Source of the DNA: Nitzschia sp. pyKryTriq1
Taxonomy: Eukaryota > Bacillariophyta > Bacillariophyceae > Bacillariales > Bacillariaceae
Reading direction: 5' to 3'
Length of the DNA stretch: 64,000 nucleotides
Assembly (NCBI GenBank): GCA_956465555.1
Contig: OY101122.1
Coordinates: forward strand, 1,003,001 to 1,067,000
In this document: positions 20,586 through 31,983 of the stretch, one piece after another
Layout: each line of letters begins with the position of its first letter
Position numbering within the stretch: the stretch's first letter is position 1
Notes under the pieces: model-generated
The model's input: the letters and a program-made list of their open reading frames with translations, nothing else
Told to the model about the DNA's origin: nothing
The model's database searches: none
Position numbers and translations under genes: made by a program

Positions 20586-23500
20586 ATGAAGAACGCTCTC
20601 TGCTTGTCGGTTCTTCTTCACCTCCTCGGAGGTTACCCGACGTCGGCATGGGCACCCGCCGGCATTGCGAGCAGAAAAAATCATCCTCTTCCTCTTCTTA
20701 CCACATCGGCATCCTCTCGACTTTACATTTCGGGCAACTTGGAACAAGAAAAGTCTAGTAGTCAAGAAAAGGACAAGACCTCGGATTCATTCCTCAGCGC
20801 TTCTGGCTCCTCCACCAAAAACTGGAAGGAGCCCATTCCGTACTCGGAGTTGACGATTGGCGTTTTGAAAGAAACCTTTCCCGGCGAGAACCGAGTGTCG
20901 CAGACACCTGATTCAGTCCAAGGACTGATCAAGGCTGGATTTACCGTCGTTGTGGAGGCTGGAGGTATGTACTAGACTACGACGTATACGTTCGCGTACT
21001 AACTATGTACTTGGGAGAACAAGTATCCCTTCTCTCAAGATTTTGAAGAACTCTTCGTGGACGAACTTCTGGAACATTCACAATTGTCTCACTCGCATTT
21101 CTACATTATTATTATACCACAGCTGGAGAAAACGCTTCTTTTAGTGATGCCGCTTTCGTCGCGGCCGGAGCTGTGGTTTTGCCAGGCAAACAAGTCCTGC
21201 AAGATGCCGACATTATCACCAAAATCTGACCACCCACCGACGAGGAAGTTCCCAAATTGGCGGGCAAGACATTGGTCAGTATGATCCAACCGGCTATCAA
21301 TAGTGATTTGTATAAGGAATTGACGGAACAAAATACCAATGTATTTGCTTTGGATTGCGTACCCCGTATGTTGAGTCGCGGTCAAGCCTTTGATACCTTG
21401 TCGAGTCAAGCCAACATTGCTGGATACCGGGCTGTGATCGAAGCTGCCGAAGTCTTTCCTCGCTTCTTCGCCGGTCAAATGACTGCCGCTGGAAAGGTCC
21501 CACCTGCCAAAGTGTTGGTTCTAGGGGCTGGTGTCGCTGGCTTGGCCGCGGTGCAGACTGCGAAGAACATGGGCGCGATAGTAAGAGCGTTTGATGTCCG
21601 ACCCGTCACCAAGGAACAAGTAGAATCGATGGGAGCTACCTTTTTAGAAGTCGATATTCAAGAGGATGGATCGGGAACTGGAGGTTATGCAAAGGAAATG
21701 TCAGACGAATATAAGGCTGCACAAGCCAAAATGATGATGGAACAAGCGGCCGATGTGGATATCATCATTACGACCGCATTGATCCCTGGAAAGAAGGCCC
21801 CTGTTCTTGTCAACGAAGAAATGTTAAGTGTCATGAAGGCTGGATCTGTTTGTGTCGACTTGGCGGCGGCCAATGGTGGAAATGTAGCCCAAACCAGACC
21901 AAATGAAATTGTCACCACTTCCAACGGCGTCAAGATTGTTGGATACACTGACCTACCATCTCGCTTGGCCAGCACGGCTAGTTCTTTGGTGAGTGTGACT
22001 ATTCAAAGCAAAGGGACGATTGACGCCAATGCGGACGTAACTCATTTTTGTCTTGGCCCCTTTTCTCCTACTACAGTTTGCCAACAACGTTGCTAAATTC
22101 GTTTTGAGCATTGGTCCACAAACCACGAAAGAGAAGGCTGTATTCCAAATTGATATGGAGGATGACGCCGTCCAAAACATGTTGATTTCTTACAATGGAG
22201 AAGCCAGATGGCCGGATAAAATTACCCCATTTTCTCCTCCGCCCCCACCAAAGACTGAAACAGCCGAAGTTGTGCAGCTCACACCGGAACAGGAAAAGGC
22301 ATTGATCGACCGAGAAAGCAAGGACGAATTTGTCAAGAACACAATGATCGCAAGTATCGCTGCTGCCGCGTTGGTTGCTTTCGGTTTGTCAGCGGATTCT
22401 CCATCGGCGGTTAGTCTGCTAGCGACCTTTGCTTTGGCTGGTTTGGCTGGCTATCAAGTAGTCTGGGGTGTGGCCCCGGCCCTTCACTCGCCTTTGATGG
22501 CCGTGACAAACGCTATCTCAGGAATGACCGCCCTAGGAGGTATGCTTCTACTTGCGCATGGATCTGGCGAAAGTACCAGCATCATTCCTGACTCTCCATC
22601 TCATTGGATGGGAGCCATTGCCACAACCCTTTCTTTTGTAAACATTGCTGGAGGATTCTTGGTTTCCGGGAAGATGTTGGATCTTTTCCGTCGGCCGGAA
22701 GACCCCAAGGAATACTTCGAATATTATGGTCTTCCGGTTTCTGTACTCCTGGCAGGTATGGCGGCTGCAGCTTTCGCTAACATTGGAAACCTTGGCTTGA
22801 TGTCGGGATCTGTCGCTATTGCCTCTGCCGTTCTTTGCATTTCGGCTATTGCATGCCTTGCCAACCAAAAGACTGCCAGGACTGGAAACATGCTCGGTAT
22901 GACTGGTGTAACTTTGGGCCTTGCTGCCACTACGGCTGACATGGAACTGGCTGGGGCGAGTGCGACCGCATTTCAACAGGTTGGTGCTATGGGAGGTGTT
23001 GGAGCTACCATTGGGGCTGTGCTCGCGTCGGGGGTCGGACCAACCGAGCTTCCGCAAACAGTTGCTGCTTTCCACTCTTTGGTTGGTTTGGCTGCGATGG
23101 CCGGAGCCGCCGGAGAATACTTGGGCAACACAGGTGACCTAGCTATTGGAACCCTATCTTCTATCTACTTGGCCACTTTCATTGGAGGTGTCACCTTTGC
23201 AGGATCCATCGTCGCATTTGGTAAGCTCTCCGGCATGATGAGCTCTGCGCCACTTCAGCTGCCCGGAAGAGATCAATTGAATCTTGGTATGTTGACAGTG
23301 TGTGCCATGGGTCTGGCTGCCTTTATGAACCCGGAGCTCGCTGGTAGCTTGGCAGCCATGGATCCCGACACAGTAGGCCTTGCAACACTTGGTATGGCAG
23401 GTATTTTGTCGTCCGTTCTCGGGTGGCATCTTACTGCCAGTATTGGTGGTCCCGACATGCCCGTCGTCATCACTGTTCTCAACTCCTATTCCGGTTGGGC

Positions 23501-24376
23501 ACTCTGCGCCGAGGGCTTCCTCCTTAATAATCCCTTGTTGGCTCAAGTCGGTGCATTAATCGGTTTCTCTGGAGCGATTCTAACCTGGATTATGTGCGAG
23601 GCCATGGGTCGTGACATTGTGAGCGTGATCCTCGGAGGTGCTGGAACTGATAACACTCCCTCTACTGGCGAGACTGTTGAATTCGACGGAGAAATCACCA
23701 CTGCTACCATCGATGCGGTTGCTGCTGCCCTTTTGGATGCTAGGAATGTCATCATCACTCCTGGTTATGGTTTGGCCGTAGCTCAGGGTCAATTTGCAGT
23801 TGCGGACATTGCCAAGAAGCTCAAAGCAAAGGGGAAGAAGGTTAGATTTGGGTACGTTTCATGATCGAAATTCAAAATTCGTCGCTTCACCTCTTGCTAT
23901 CGTGTCTGACCCTCCTCGTTTATCAAAGCATCCACCCCGTTGCTGGAAGAATGCCGGGTCAGTTGAATGTCTTGCTTGCGGAAGCCGGTGTTCCTTATGA
24001 TATGGTCTTTGAAATGGAAGAAATCAATGACGATTTTGAAGGTAAGTCAACCAAAGGAACCTTATATCATTGTGTCGTTGGCAGATTTTCTTATGTTGCC
24101 TTTTGCTTTCATTCAGATACCGATGTCACCCTTGTCATCGGGGCTTCTGACACAGTAAGCAGCGCCGCCGAAGACGATCCCAATTGCAGTATCTATGGGA
24201 TGCCAGTTTTGCGTGTGTGGAAATCAGGACAAGTATTTGTCCTCAAACGCTCCATTGGAAATACTGGTTACGCTGGCATGCAAAACCCAATCTTGTTCAA
24301 GGACAATACGGATGTTCTACTAGGAGATGCCAAGGAAACCTGCGAAGCGCTCCGAAACGCCATTGATTCAAGTTAA
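20586..24376 (+). CDS. Proton-translocating NAD(P) transhydrogenase, alpha-beta fusion, with an in-frame TGA
   Basis: Five exons: 20586-20964, 21123-21988, 22077-23851, 23929-24041, 24117-24376 (1131 codons with stop). It moves hydride between NADH and NADP+ coupled to proton flow. Domain I begins at [21 protein letters not shown]; its Rossmann loop GAGVAGLAA is near residue 261. A long multi-pass domain II follows, with [11 protein letters not shown] and [19 protein letters not shown]. Domain III (NADP binding) has [36 protein letters not shown] and [14 protein letters not shown], so both bacterial subunits are fused. The N-terminus is a signal peptide with TSAWAP, suggesting plastid targeting. 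Oddity: codon 162 (21227-21229) is TGA, between DIITKI and [12 protein letters not shown], in correct phase with both sides. It may be a CGA-to-TGA change, read-through, or a sequencing error. Confidence 0.9.
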
Positions 24377-24422
24377 ATAAGAAATCTAGAGTGTATAATG
24401 TAAAGTCATCTAAATTGAGGAT

Positions 24423-25682
24423 TTAGACATCCCCCAAGGTAGCTCCTCCCATGTTGGCCATTGGGTCGGCATCGGCAGACGTCGTTGATCCGGTAGATCC
24501 CTCAGCATCTGGGGCAGGCGGAACGAGAACCACGTGACGGAAGTCGATTTCGGATTCCTTTTGCATCATTTCAACCAAATCCTGGAGAGACATGAGGTTG
24601 ATAGCTGGCTCTACACCCTGCAATTCTGGGCCTGCCTGGGACATGAACTGTTGCCAGGTTCCAACCATATTTTGCAAGGAGAAGTACATAGGTAGCAAGG
24701 TAACTGGCTCATCAGTATCACCGGCAGAAGCTTGCTTTTGCATACGCATTTGGGCAATGGTGAAAACAGGAATTTCGTTGAAGGTCGCCTTGAACTTTGG
24801 CGCCTCGGTCATGGCCTTTTCGATTGCTTTTTGCGCCATCTCGGGTGTCATGGCTTCACCGGTCTTGAGTTTTTCGCTATCCTCGGGAGTCATGGTCAAC
24901 AACATACGGGCACCAAGAAGGTCACGGGTATCGGGAACAAGACGATATTCGACACCCTTGGCTGTCGTGGTGTCGCTATCTTCCCCGCCTGGCGTTTTGA
25001 GCTAAAATGATTTTGACATTATCACATCTGTGAGACGATTGGATGTTGCGGATCTTCTAAAACCACACCAAGTTGATCAACATACCGTAACTTCAGTATC
25101 GGGATCAGCGTTCAAAAGCTTAAACCAGATTTTTCCGAGAGAAAATGCTGAAACCTTCAAGTCCATATCCGGGCTGGCTCCCTTGAGCTGAGACAAGGTC
25201 GCGTTGGCGGCAAGTGGATTCAGGAAAAAGTAGAAAACGCTAGTGCTGTCATCGGGCTTCAAGACAATCCCGGCCCCATTGGAATCAGTGACGGCAAATA
25301 CAGGAACGTGCTCCATCCAATCCTCGATTTCCTCAGGAGACAAGGCAGGATAGAGCTTCTTCTCACCACTCGAGGCTCCTTCACTGAAAAAAACGACAGA
25401 AGCAAAATGGTGAGCGCGAATCATCGTCAACATTGACATGCCGTATTGTCATTTTGCTACCAGGGAGTGAAACTTTCACTGTATAGACAAGGTCGCCTAA
25501 CCCCCCTCGGAAACATCCACCCCCCAAACTCACGTTGCCTGTTCACCGTCCTTATTGCCACCAAAAAGCCCCCCACCTCGAACACCAAACAAGCTCGGGC
25601 CCAAACCACGAGTGAATGGGCTTGACGTCGTACTCGAAATGAACGAAGATCCAAGAAGCACAGCGGTCAATAAACGCAACAT
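24423..25682 (-). CDS. TIC22: Tic22-like plastid protein import factor
   Basis: Three exons, 25682-25534, 25383-25086 and 25001-24423, give 341 residues. Tic22 is a chaperone-like factor between the inner and outer envelopes that helps precursors reach the translocon. ATG 25682 starts a signal peptide (MLRLLTAVLLGSSF) followed by a Ser/Thr-rich part and GVRGGGLFGG. The two half-domains are visible: WMEHVPVFAVTDSNGAGIVL with a later FFLNPLAANATLSQLK and VSAFSLGKIWFKLL, then VEYRLVPDT, IPVFTIAQMRM and LLPMYFSLQNMVGTWQQFM. Exon joins keep phase (AC/T and phase 0). The tail after about 310 is Ala/Asp/Ser rich. It is convergent with the transhydrogenase, 46 bp between stops. An aromatic residue at the presumed cleavage site is less clear than in stromal proteins, which fits an intermembrane place. 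Confidence 0.85.
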
Positions 25683-26436
25683 AGTGTTGGAAGTTATTTG
25701 TAATTTGGGAAGATGAATGAATCGATTTACAAACAAACGTTTGGGATATTGTGTGAATGAAGCAGCAACCACGAAGTGCGAAAATTGATTTCGTCGTCGT
25801 GTTTCGTGTTGTTGAAGACATGCCGGTATTGCTTTCGCGTGTTTCGTGTTATACGAACGTTGATGTCATCCACGTGGAGATAATTTCGCGGCGGGAAAGA
25901 AAGCAAATGTCTGGCCGGTGTCCGATGGATCGTGACTGACAGTCCCGCCACGCTCAAATCCAAAAGAGGAATCATGAAGATGGTCCCGGCCGCGGATCCA
26001 GAATCCCAAATCTATTTTGGAAAACAAACGGGGAGGAGCTCTGCTACCTAGCTACGAGTAGAGTTTGTATCTTTATGAAGGGAAAGACTCATTTTCTTGT
26101 CTTGTGTAAACCTTTCCAATTTTTGGCTTGTTGGTGACGATGACAGTCAGCCATGATGATGATTGTTCTGTTCCCACCAGACGATGATGACTCTCCTACC
26201 CCGGAGCCATGAGAACTCGTTGAAAAAGTAAGTCTTCTGCCTGAGTACAAATACATAAAGATGACCGACATCTCATGATTCTTGCAGCATCAATTGGAAA
26301 TTGGATTTGTGGAGAAAATGTCTGCTCTTCGGAGAGCGTGTTCGCTCGTGGATCGAATACTCCTGTAGCTCGTGGCCTTCAAAACTTTTTTCCGATGAAA
26401 AGGACAAAACCAAAAGGCAGTACAGCCTTTTTGAAA
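25683..26436. other. Intergenic, nothing recognised
   Basis: 5' flank of the Tic22-like gene and 3' flank of the next minus-strand gene. No coding, RNA or repeat feature could be supported. Confidence 0.5.
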
Positions 26437-26961
26437 TCAGGGCGGTCCAAAGATCGCACCCACCAATTGTTCTGCCGGACTCAGGGGTGGCAACTCAATA
26501 ATACTATCGTCACCCAGCACCATCATTCCTCCTGCATCGTTGCCATTGCCGCTGTCCAAAATTCCCTTGAGCGCCATGAACATGTCAATATCAAACCCAC
26601 TTGTAGGGTCGTTAGCGTCTCGAAAGATAGCAAGAAGAGGCCAAAGTGCTGCCAGTGCAACCAGTGGTAACGCCACAACCATCAAAGGAAAGGAATCATC
26701 TTCGCCGTCATCAGAAGAAGGATCATAATCTTCGTCCTTTCGAGAAAGTATTCGAGTATCTCGAACTGATGAGTTGGATATCATGATCCGTCCAAAAATT
26801 TTCACTCTTCCCTCTGAGGCTAGCGGCGTCCTTTTTGATGTGATTGACGAAAGAAGGTTGCCCACATGGAACGCTTGACACGAAGACACCCAACCGAATG
26901 AAAAAAGAACCACCATCAACAGGCACGCCACCTGGTTGCAGCCTCGAGCAGCAGCAGTCAT
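26437..26961 (-). CDS. Small plastid-targeted membrane protein, unknown
   Basis: Single exon, 174 residues, not a family I recognise. The start is a clear signal peptide (CLLMVVLFSFGWVSS) with CQAFH at the cleavage site, the aromatic +1 context used for complex plastids, followed by a Ser/Arg-rich transit-like part. An acidic stretch (DEDYDPSSDDGEDD) precedes one hydrophobic segment (FPLMVVALPLVALAALWPLL). The tail has DIDMFMALKGILDSG and ELPPLSPAEQLVGAIFGPP. A thylakoid or envelope membrane role is inferred from the targeting signal and the single hydrophobic segment only. It is divergent from the EDR2-C gene. Confidence 0.65.
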   Translation of the reverse strand: MTAAARGCNQVACLLMVVLFSFGWVSSCQAFHVGNLLSSITSKRTPLASEGRVKIFGRIMISNSSVRDTRILSRKDEDYDPSSDDGEDDSFPLMVVALPLVALAALWPLLAIFRDANDPTSGFDIDMFMALKGILDSGNGNDAGGMMVLGDDSIIELPPLSPAEQLVGAIFGPP

Positions 26962-27775
26962 GGTGTTGTTTGAAATAATAATATGCCTAATTGCAGACGC
27001 ATCCGTTTATCATGATAGTGTTTGTTTTTGCTGTTTGCTGTTCCTTCCCTGCACCTTTCGTAATTATTGCGTACCGGTGTTCCAAACTGCAATACATAAG
27101 GTCACCACCACCACCACCACCTCTTCTTGCGTCGCGGTTCTTGGTGATGTACCTGGTACCGGTACTCGTACAGTACTTGCTGGTACCGGTTCGGTACTGG
27201 TACAGTATGATACTTGGATGTGGGCTGATTGCTTATCGTGGCGGGAAATAATTCAAAATTCGACGTGGCAATGACAGACGATGAGCGATAAATCGAGGCT
27301 TGGATCCTTGCTTGATCGGGGGGTTGCGGTTGGGTTTCGACTTGTATTACTGTACCAGGTACCAGTACCAGTGTTACTGGTACCGTACGTACCGTACCGA
27401 GAAATTGGACTACTTCGAATCATCGGGACGTCACACTTTAGGGAAATGATAACATCCATTCCTGAAGGCTGTAAAAAGCACCTGCCTCGCCCTCTGGCGA
27501 TAGCACGTATGCTTTCGTAGAATTTGTAAGGGCATGTTGAATGTCCTTCGGGACACTTTGGGACCGCCGGCGGAAAAATTTTGCTCGCAAGATTCATGTT
27601 CACAGAACACGAGCCGATTTCCGTTCTTGGACCTTTGAATTTTTCCCCGGGTGCGCACAACGGGGAAGCTTTCTGACGATCGACGATACAGAGTTAGAGA
27701 TTGGTCCTTTCATCATACCCGTAGCCAAATTTACATCGCTTGACAAGACAGAGAACGGAGTTGCTTGCATAAGAG
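26962..27775. other. Divergent intergenic region with GTAC/ACCGGT clusters
   Basis: GTAC-word blocks at 27149-27206 and 27351-27399. A short frame at 27541-27840 has no recognisable domain and was not called. Confidence 0.55.
27149..27399. repeat. GTAC-word clusters
   Basis: Two blocks: 27149-27206 (GTACCTGGTACCGGTACTCG and a further GGTACCGG) and 27351-27399 (TGTACCAGGTACCAGTACC, then GGTACCGTACGTACCGTACC). Confidence 0.6.
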
Positions 27776-29200
27776 ATGGGAGACATCATGGACTTTTTGT
27801 TCTGTGCACCGAGCTCACTTCCCCCGGAAGAGCTCCATGAAACATTAAAAAAGTCCTCCCTTACTCAAGCACCCTCCTATCTTGTGGAGTCGTCGTGTTC
27901 CGAACAGTCGGAATCGTCGTCGCCTGCCTCCTTGCTATCGAAACAGCAGCGGCTACCGGTACCGATACCGGTCGAGCCACCAATCCGTCCGTACCCATTT
28001 CCGAAAGCTGGTAGTACCTCTCCTAGCGCTGTGTGTGTTGGCCGAAAGTTATCCACGGCAATCGCTACCACCATCGACGCGAAACACCCTGCGCTCGAAG
28101 GAAGAACAGTAATTTCTCTACCGGAACTTGATCTAGCTGTTTCGTCCACGCCACCGCGGAAATCATCAACCATGGCTATTCTTCCACGCTCGGCCCCGCC
28201 CAAGGCCCCGCGATCCTCCAGTGGATTCGGACTGCCCCGGCCGTCTCGCATTCAGGATGTAGGTGCCGCCACCACTGAGGAGTCACCGATCAAACCCACC
28301 ATGAGCGGGTCTTCCTCCTCCTCCTCCTGCTCGTCTCAAAAACGAGCGGTGGCTCCTCTTCCTACTTCGGCTGATATTTCTTCCAAGATTTCGAAGCCAG
28401 TGCTGCATCGTGCCTCCACTGCTCCTGTCTCAAAAGATCCCGCCGGAGAAGTTCGAACTCACCCACCGTCGCTCCGCCTGGATGCCTGGTCGGAGCCCGC
28501 AGCAGAAACCTTTCATGTCCGAGGCGCCAATTATCTAGATGATCGAGCCAAGGCACCCTCGGAAGAGGCCGCCTTTCGTTTGTTGACGGTCGATATGGTA
28601 CAAACGGAGAAACCCATTTACACTGGCATGTGTGCTCATCCTCAGGAACGAATTCAGCTAGCCTTGCAACGGGAACGGGAAACGGGAGTCAAAGAATTGC
28701 CTTCGTTCATTTTTGCAGTCAATCTTTGCGTCCCGGGAGACAAGACTTACCATCAAGTCTCGTATTTCGGCGTAGAGAACTTTGATGAGATTGAACACCC
28801 AAAGACACCCTTTGGGCGGTTGATGAACAAGTTCATCTTTGGAGAATCCGATGAGTTCCGAAACAAGACCTTCAAGCTGATTCCGAGGATTGTCGAGGGC
28901 AACTTTGTCGTTCGAAAAGCGGTCGGAAGCAAGCCCACTATTTTGGGCCGCAAAATCAAACACTATTACATTCGAGGACCCAACTATTTTGAAGTCATCG
29001 TCGACATTGCAAGTGATCCAGTAGCTCAACGGATTGTCAAGTTGGTCTTGGGTTACACCAAGACTTTGGTGGTAGATATGATGTTTCTCTTGGAAGGTGC
29101 CGAGGATGCCTTTTTGCCGGAACGCGTCTTTGGGGGTGTGCGCCTCAAGAACATTGAGCTAAAGGGGAAGGACGGAAAGCGACGGGTAGAACAACTGTAG
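27776..29200 (+). CDS. EDR2 C-terminal domain (DUF1336) protein
   Basis: Single exon, 474 residues. The N-terminal half is disordered and Ser/Pro-rich; the C-terminal 230 residues are the EDR2_C domain. It opens with WSEPAAETFHVRGANYLDD, then FAVNLCVPGDKTYHQVSYF, then GRLMNKFIFGESDEFRNKTF, VGSKPTILGRKIKHYYIRG and YFEVIVDIASDPVAQRIVKL. In plants this domain lies C-terminal to PH and START lipid-binding domains in EDR2; here it stands alone, as often in algae. A lipid-linked membrane role is likely by family, but the function is not established. The stretch at 27954-27972 (TACCGGTACCGATACCGGT) is the intergenic repeat word read as Pro-Val-Pro-Ile-Pro-Val, in the disordered part. Confidence 0.87.
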   Translation: MGDIMDFLFCAPSSLPPEELHETLKKSSLTQAPSYLVESSCSEQSESSSPASLLSKQQRLPVPIPVEPPIRPYPFPKAGSTSPSAVCVGRKLSTAIATTIDAKHPALEGRTVISLPELDLAVSSTPPRKSSTMAILPRSAPPKAPRSSSGFGLPRPSRIQDVGAATTEESPIKPTMSGSSSSSSCSSQKRAVAPLPTSADISSKISKPVLHRASTAPVSKDPAGEVRTHPPSLRLDAWSEPAAETFHVRGANYLDDRAKAPSEEAAFRLLTVDMVQTEKPIYTGMCAHPQERIQLALQRERETGVKELPSFIFAVNLCVPGDKTYHQVSYFGVENFDEIEHPKTPFGRLMNKFIFGESDEFRNKTFKLIPRIVEGNFVVRKAVGSKPTILGRKIKHYYIRGPNYFEVIVDIASDPVAQRIVKLVLGYTKTLVVDMMFLLEGAEDAFLPERVFGGVRLKNIELKGKDGKRRVEQL

Positions 29201-29777
29201 CGCTGTCTCACAACGATCGAGATACCTGGTAGATCGCTAACTACCGTTCCTACGGTTGGATTTTTATAACAATTAGACTATATTATAATTGAGCTCGCTT
29301 CACAAACAAATATCTCTTCTATTACTAGTCTAGCATGGTTATTGGTTATGGTTGCGTCGGCGGTCGCGGCTTCGCCGGCCATTTTCACAGACAGTCACAG
29401 ATCAGAGAGGTTCACTAATCACTTACGGTACGACGAGTAGACAACAACGAGAAGGGAAGAGGTAGTATGACGAGTAAGCAACATTACCAGGTAATGCTGC
29501 TGCCATGAAACTTCAACAGATACATGGCCACACAACACCAGGCACCATGCAATGGACGGCTGCGAGTTAGGTTCAAGAGAATACCCACAAAGCACAATCC
29601 GCACAAGAGTTTTTGGGAGACAAACATGTCGTACGCCAATGGAATGGCCGAGAAGGTACTGAAAATAATAATCATGGACGAGCACCAGTGGACAAGAGCA
29701 GAGGAAGTTGGTCAGTTGTTAGGAACAGTACCGCCACACAATTTCGTCCGAAGCACTGCTGCTGGTTCTGCGAGTAC
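29201..29777. other. Intergenic between convergent genes, nothing recognised
   Basis: No gene, RNA or strong repeat found. Short frames on both strands have no recognisable domain. Confidence 0.5.
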
Positions 29778-31156
29778 TTACGCATAGATTTGCAACAAGT
29801 AAATGGAAAAGGTCAGTTTCGCGGGCAAAACCTTTTTGAAGCGAAGGGTGTGCAAAAAGATGGCAATGCTGATAGTTCCCAAGTTCAACAAGTACAAGCC
29901 GTGAAGAAATTTCCATTGCGTTTCTGTCGGCGCTTCCAGGAAGACTAGAAAATTGACAAAGAATCCCAAAAAGTACTTGGCCCAGAGGTAAAAGAACTTT
30001 ACCATTTTCGTGCCGATGGTATAAAAGATCTCGTTCTTCTTCGTCCTTCCCATTCGTCCCTTACCGGCATTGCTGAACCGTGTCGTTGGAAACCAGGAAC
30101 GAATGAGAATGTAGGGAAAGAAGACAAAAATGGCTTCCACCAATTGACCGGCCCGATGAGACTTGAGATTGTGGCGGAATTCTTCATTGTAGTACATGGA
30201 CCCAAAGACGGCCATCATGCTGAAGAAAATATTTTCATGAACAAAGCTGCGAGACGCCACTGCCTTGTCAGAATAGTACCCTGGATCTTCCAACTCGGGT
30301 AGGACCTTGAACGAGAAGAAGGCTGAGTAGCCTTGGATCACACCTGTAGTACATCGGCATAAGGAAGCAGCAAGGAAACGAAGATTAAAGTCAGCTGGGA
30401 AGGTTCTCATGCTTCTCATTGCGCGAAGTATAATCGTAATATGATTAATATGATTAGGCAAAGAACAGTAGGGGTGAACTTTGTTCCTGCAGTGACATCC
30501 CGGCTTGACCTACCGTTCAATGCGATGAAATGTGGCAGGTAGCTCCCTTTTGCCGACTCGTAGTTCGCAAGATATTGCGTCCATGCAGCGAAATATTGAA
30601 TCAGATAAGCCAAACCCATATAACGATGCACCTTGTGCTTGGATGAGCCAGAACCAGTCCAAAAGCCAGCTCTCAAAGGTGCCACAAAGAGGACGTAGAG
30701 CAAGGATCCGACGAGTCCTGTGAAAATGCACACTTGACCAAATTCAACCCAGTTTTCAATCTTTCCTCGAGCCGCATCGTTTGCCAGATTCTGCATGTGA
30801 ATCAAAACGTTCCAGATTATCTCTCCAGCATTTCTCATGGATTCGACCCAATTCAACACAACATGTTGGCTCCAGATATCGCCACACAAATGAGATGTTA
30901 AAATGAGGCTCACTGACAAATAAAAGCTGTTGGGGATTTTCGAGCGATCTTTCAGCGAAACAGGTTTCTTGGGGGTTTCGATAGTTACTTTTTCGACGAC
31001 CACGTGGTTATCGCCCATTGACTTTAGGTCAGAGTTGGACGACTCTCTTGACGCAAATGGCGAGCATGATGTATCCGATGATTCATCCACTGAGGAACAA
31101 CTATCGGTTGGGATAAATTCAGGAAGCATTTGGTCCATAATGTTTCCCCCGCTCAT
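29778..31156 (-). CDS. Multi-pass membrane protein, unknown family
   Basis: Two exons, 31156-30514 and 30343-29778, give 402 residues; the 170-nt intron (GTAGGT...CTACAG) splits a glycine codon in HFIALNG-VIQGYSAFF. The first in-frame ATG is 31156 (MSGGNIMDQMLPEF). A Ser-rich acidic head of about 80 residues precedes several hydrophobic segments: FYLSVSLILTSHLCGDI, VCIFTGLVGSLLYVLFVAPL, YMGLAYLIQYFAAW, IFFSMMAVFGSMYY, AIFVFFPYILI, FFVNFLVFLEA and YLLNLGTISIAIFLHTL. I do not recognise the family. The pattern FVAPLRAGFWTG...HKVHRYMGLAY looks conserved in style. No signal peptide or plastid motif is visible, so an internal membrane or plasma membrane is possible. Confidence 0.68.
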
Positions 31157-31385
31157 GATCTGAATTTTGATGTCGTTTCTTTCCAACTGGAATGGCAAAC
31201 ATAGAGCTGTTGTCGGCGGAATGGTGAGAGCAAGAACGCTTCCACCGATACACCTACTTCCTCCTTTGATTGTTGTTCGTGAAGGATTTTTGTCTTCTAT
31301 GATCTTCTATTGCGTCATAATTTTTACCGGAATTCTTTTACTGTATGTACTGTAGGGTTCTCATTATCTTATGTGATGTCATCAT

Positions 31386-31670
31386 ACTCGTACTCGTACC
31401 GTACTGTACTATTCCTACGTACTGTACCGGTCCTGCGTGTACCCAGTACAAGTATCGTACCAGGTACCGCACAGTACCAGCGGTATAGTACATACCTGCT
31501 GTAGCGCACCGGTACCAGGTACTGTACCGGTACCGGTACAAGTAGAGTGAAGTCATTGGCATTTCGAGTGTCGACTGACTGTCGACTTCGCATTCTTCCC
31601 GCTCTACGTAGACTACATTGCCGTACATACTGTACAGGTACCGGTATAATACGAGGTACTTGTACCGGTA
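31386..31670. repeat. GTAC-word cluster
   Basis: One of the densest blocks: repeated CGTACTCGTACCGTACTGTA, ACCGGTACCAGGTACTGTAC and CGGTACCGGTACAAG, then a second part at 31621-31670 with TGTACAGGTACCGG and TTGTACCGGTAAA. Confidence 0.65.
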
Positions 31671-31820
31671 AATAAAATACGAACGATTGAACGAGTCACT
31701 CTGCAGCCATCCGCTAGAGGACATCCTCCTTGCAAAGAACTTACGCCACACTGGATTTCGAATAAATCTAGCCAAAGAGTGTAGGATAATTGCAAGTAGT
31801 AACATGAAAGTTATGAAAGT

Positions 31821-31983
31821 ATTTGATCCATTGGTGTACTTTGTTTGAATGAAAACAATGGCCCTCAACAGATCATTCTGCTGTCAGCAAAAACGTACTA
31901 GCATATTTGATCCATTGGTGTACTTTTTTGAATGAAAACAATGGCCCTCAACAGATGATTCTGCTGTCAGCAAAAACGTACTA
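31821..31983. repeat. Direct tandem repeat, two copies of about 80 bp
   Basis: Copy 1 is 31821-31900 and copy 2 is 31905-31983, period 84 bp. Both run from ATTTGATCCATTGGTGTAC to GTCAGCAAAAACGTACTA. I see one single-base length difference and one substitution, so the duplication is young. There is no coding content. Confidence 0.9.

Noticed and set aside
27541-27840. Possible upstream exon of the EDR2-C gene
   Set aside because: Different frame, no PH or START likeness, and no clear splice pair joining it.
31338-31868. Frame of 176 codons rich in Tyr, Arg and Val
   Set aside because: It is a translation of GTAC/TACC words; no real protein composition.
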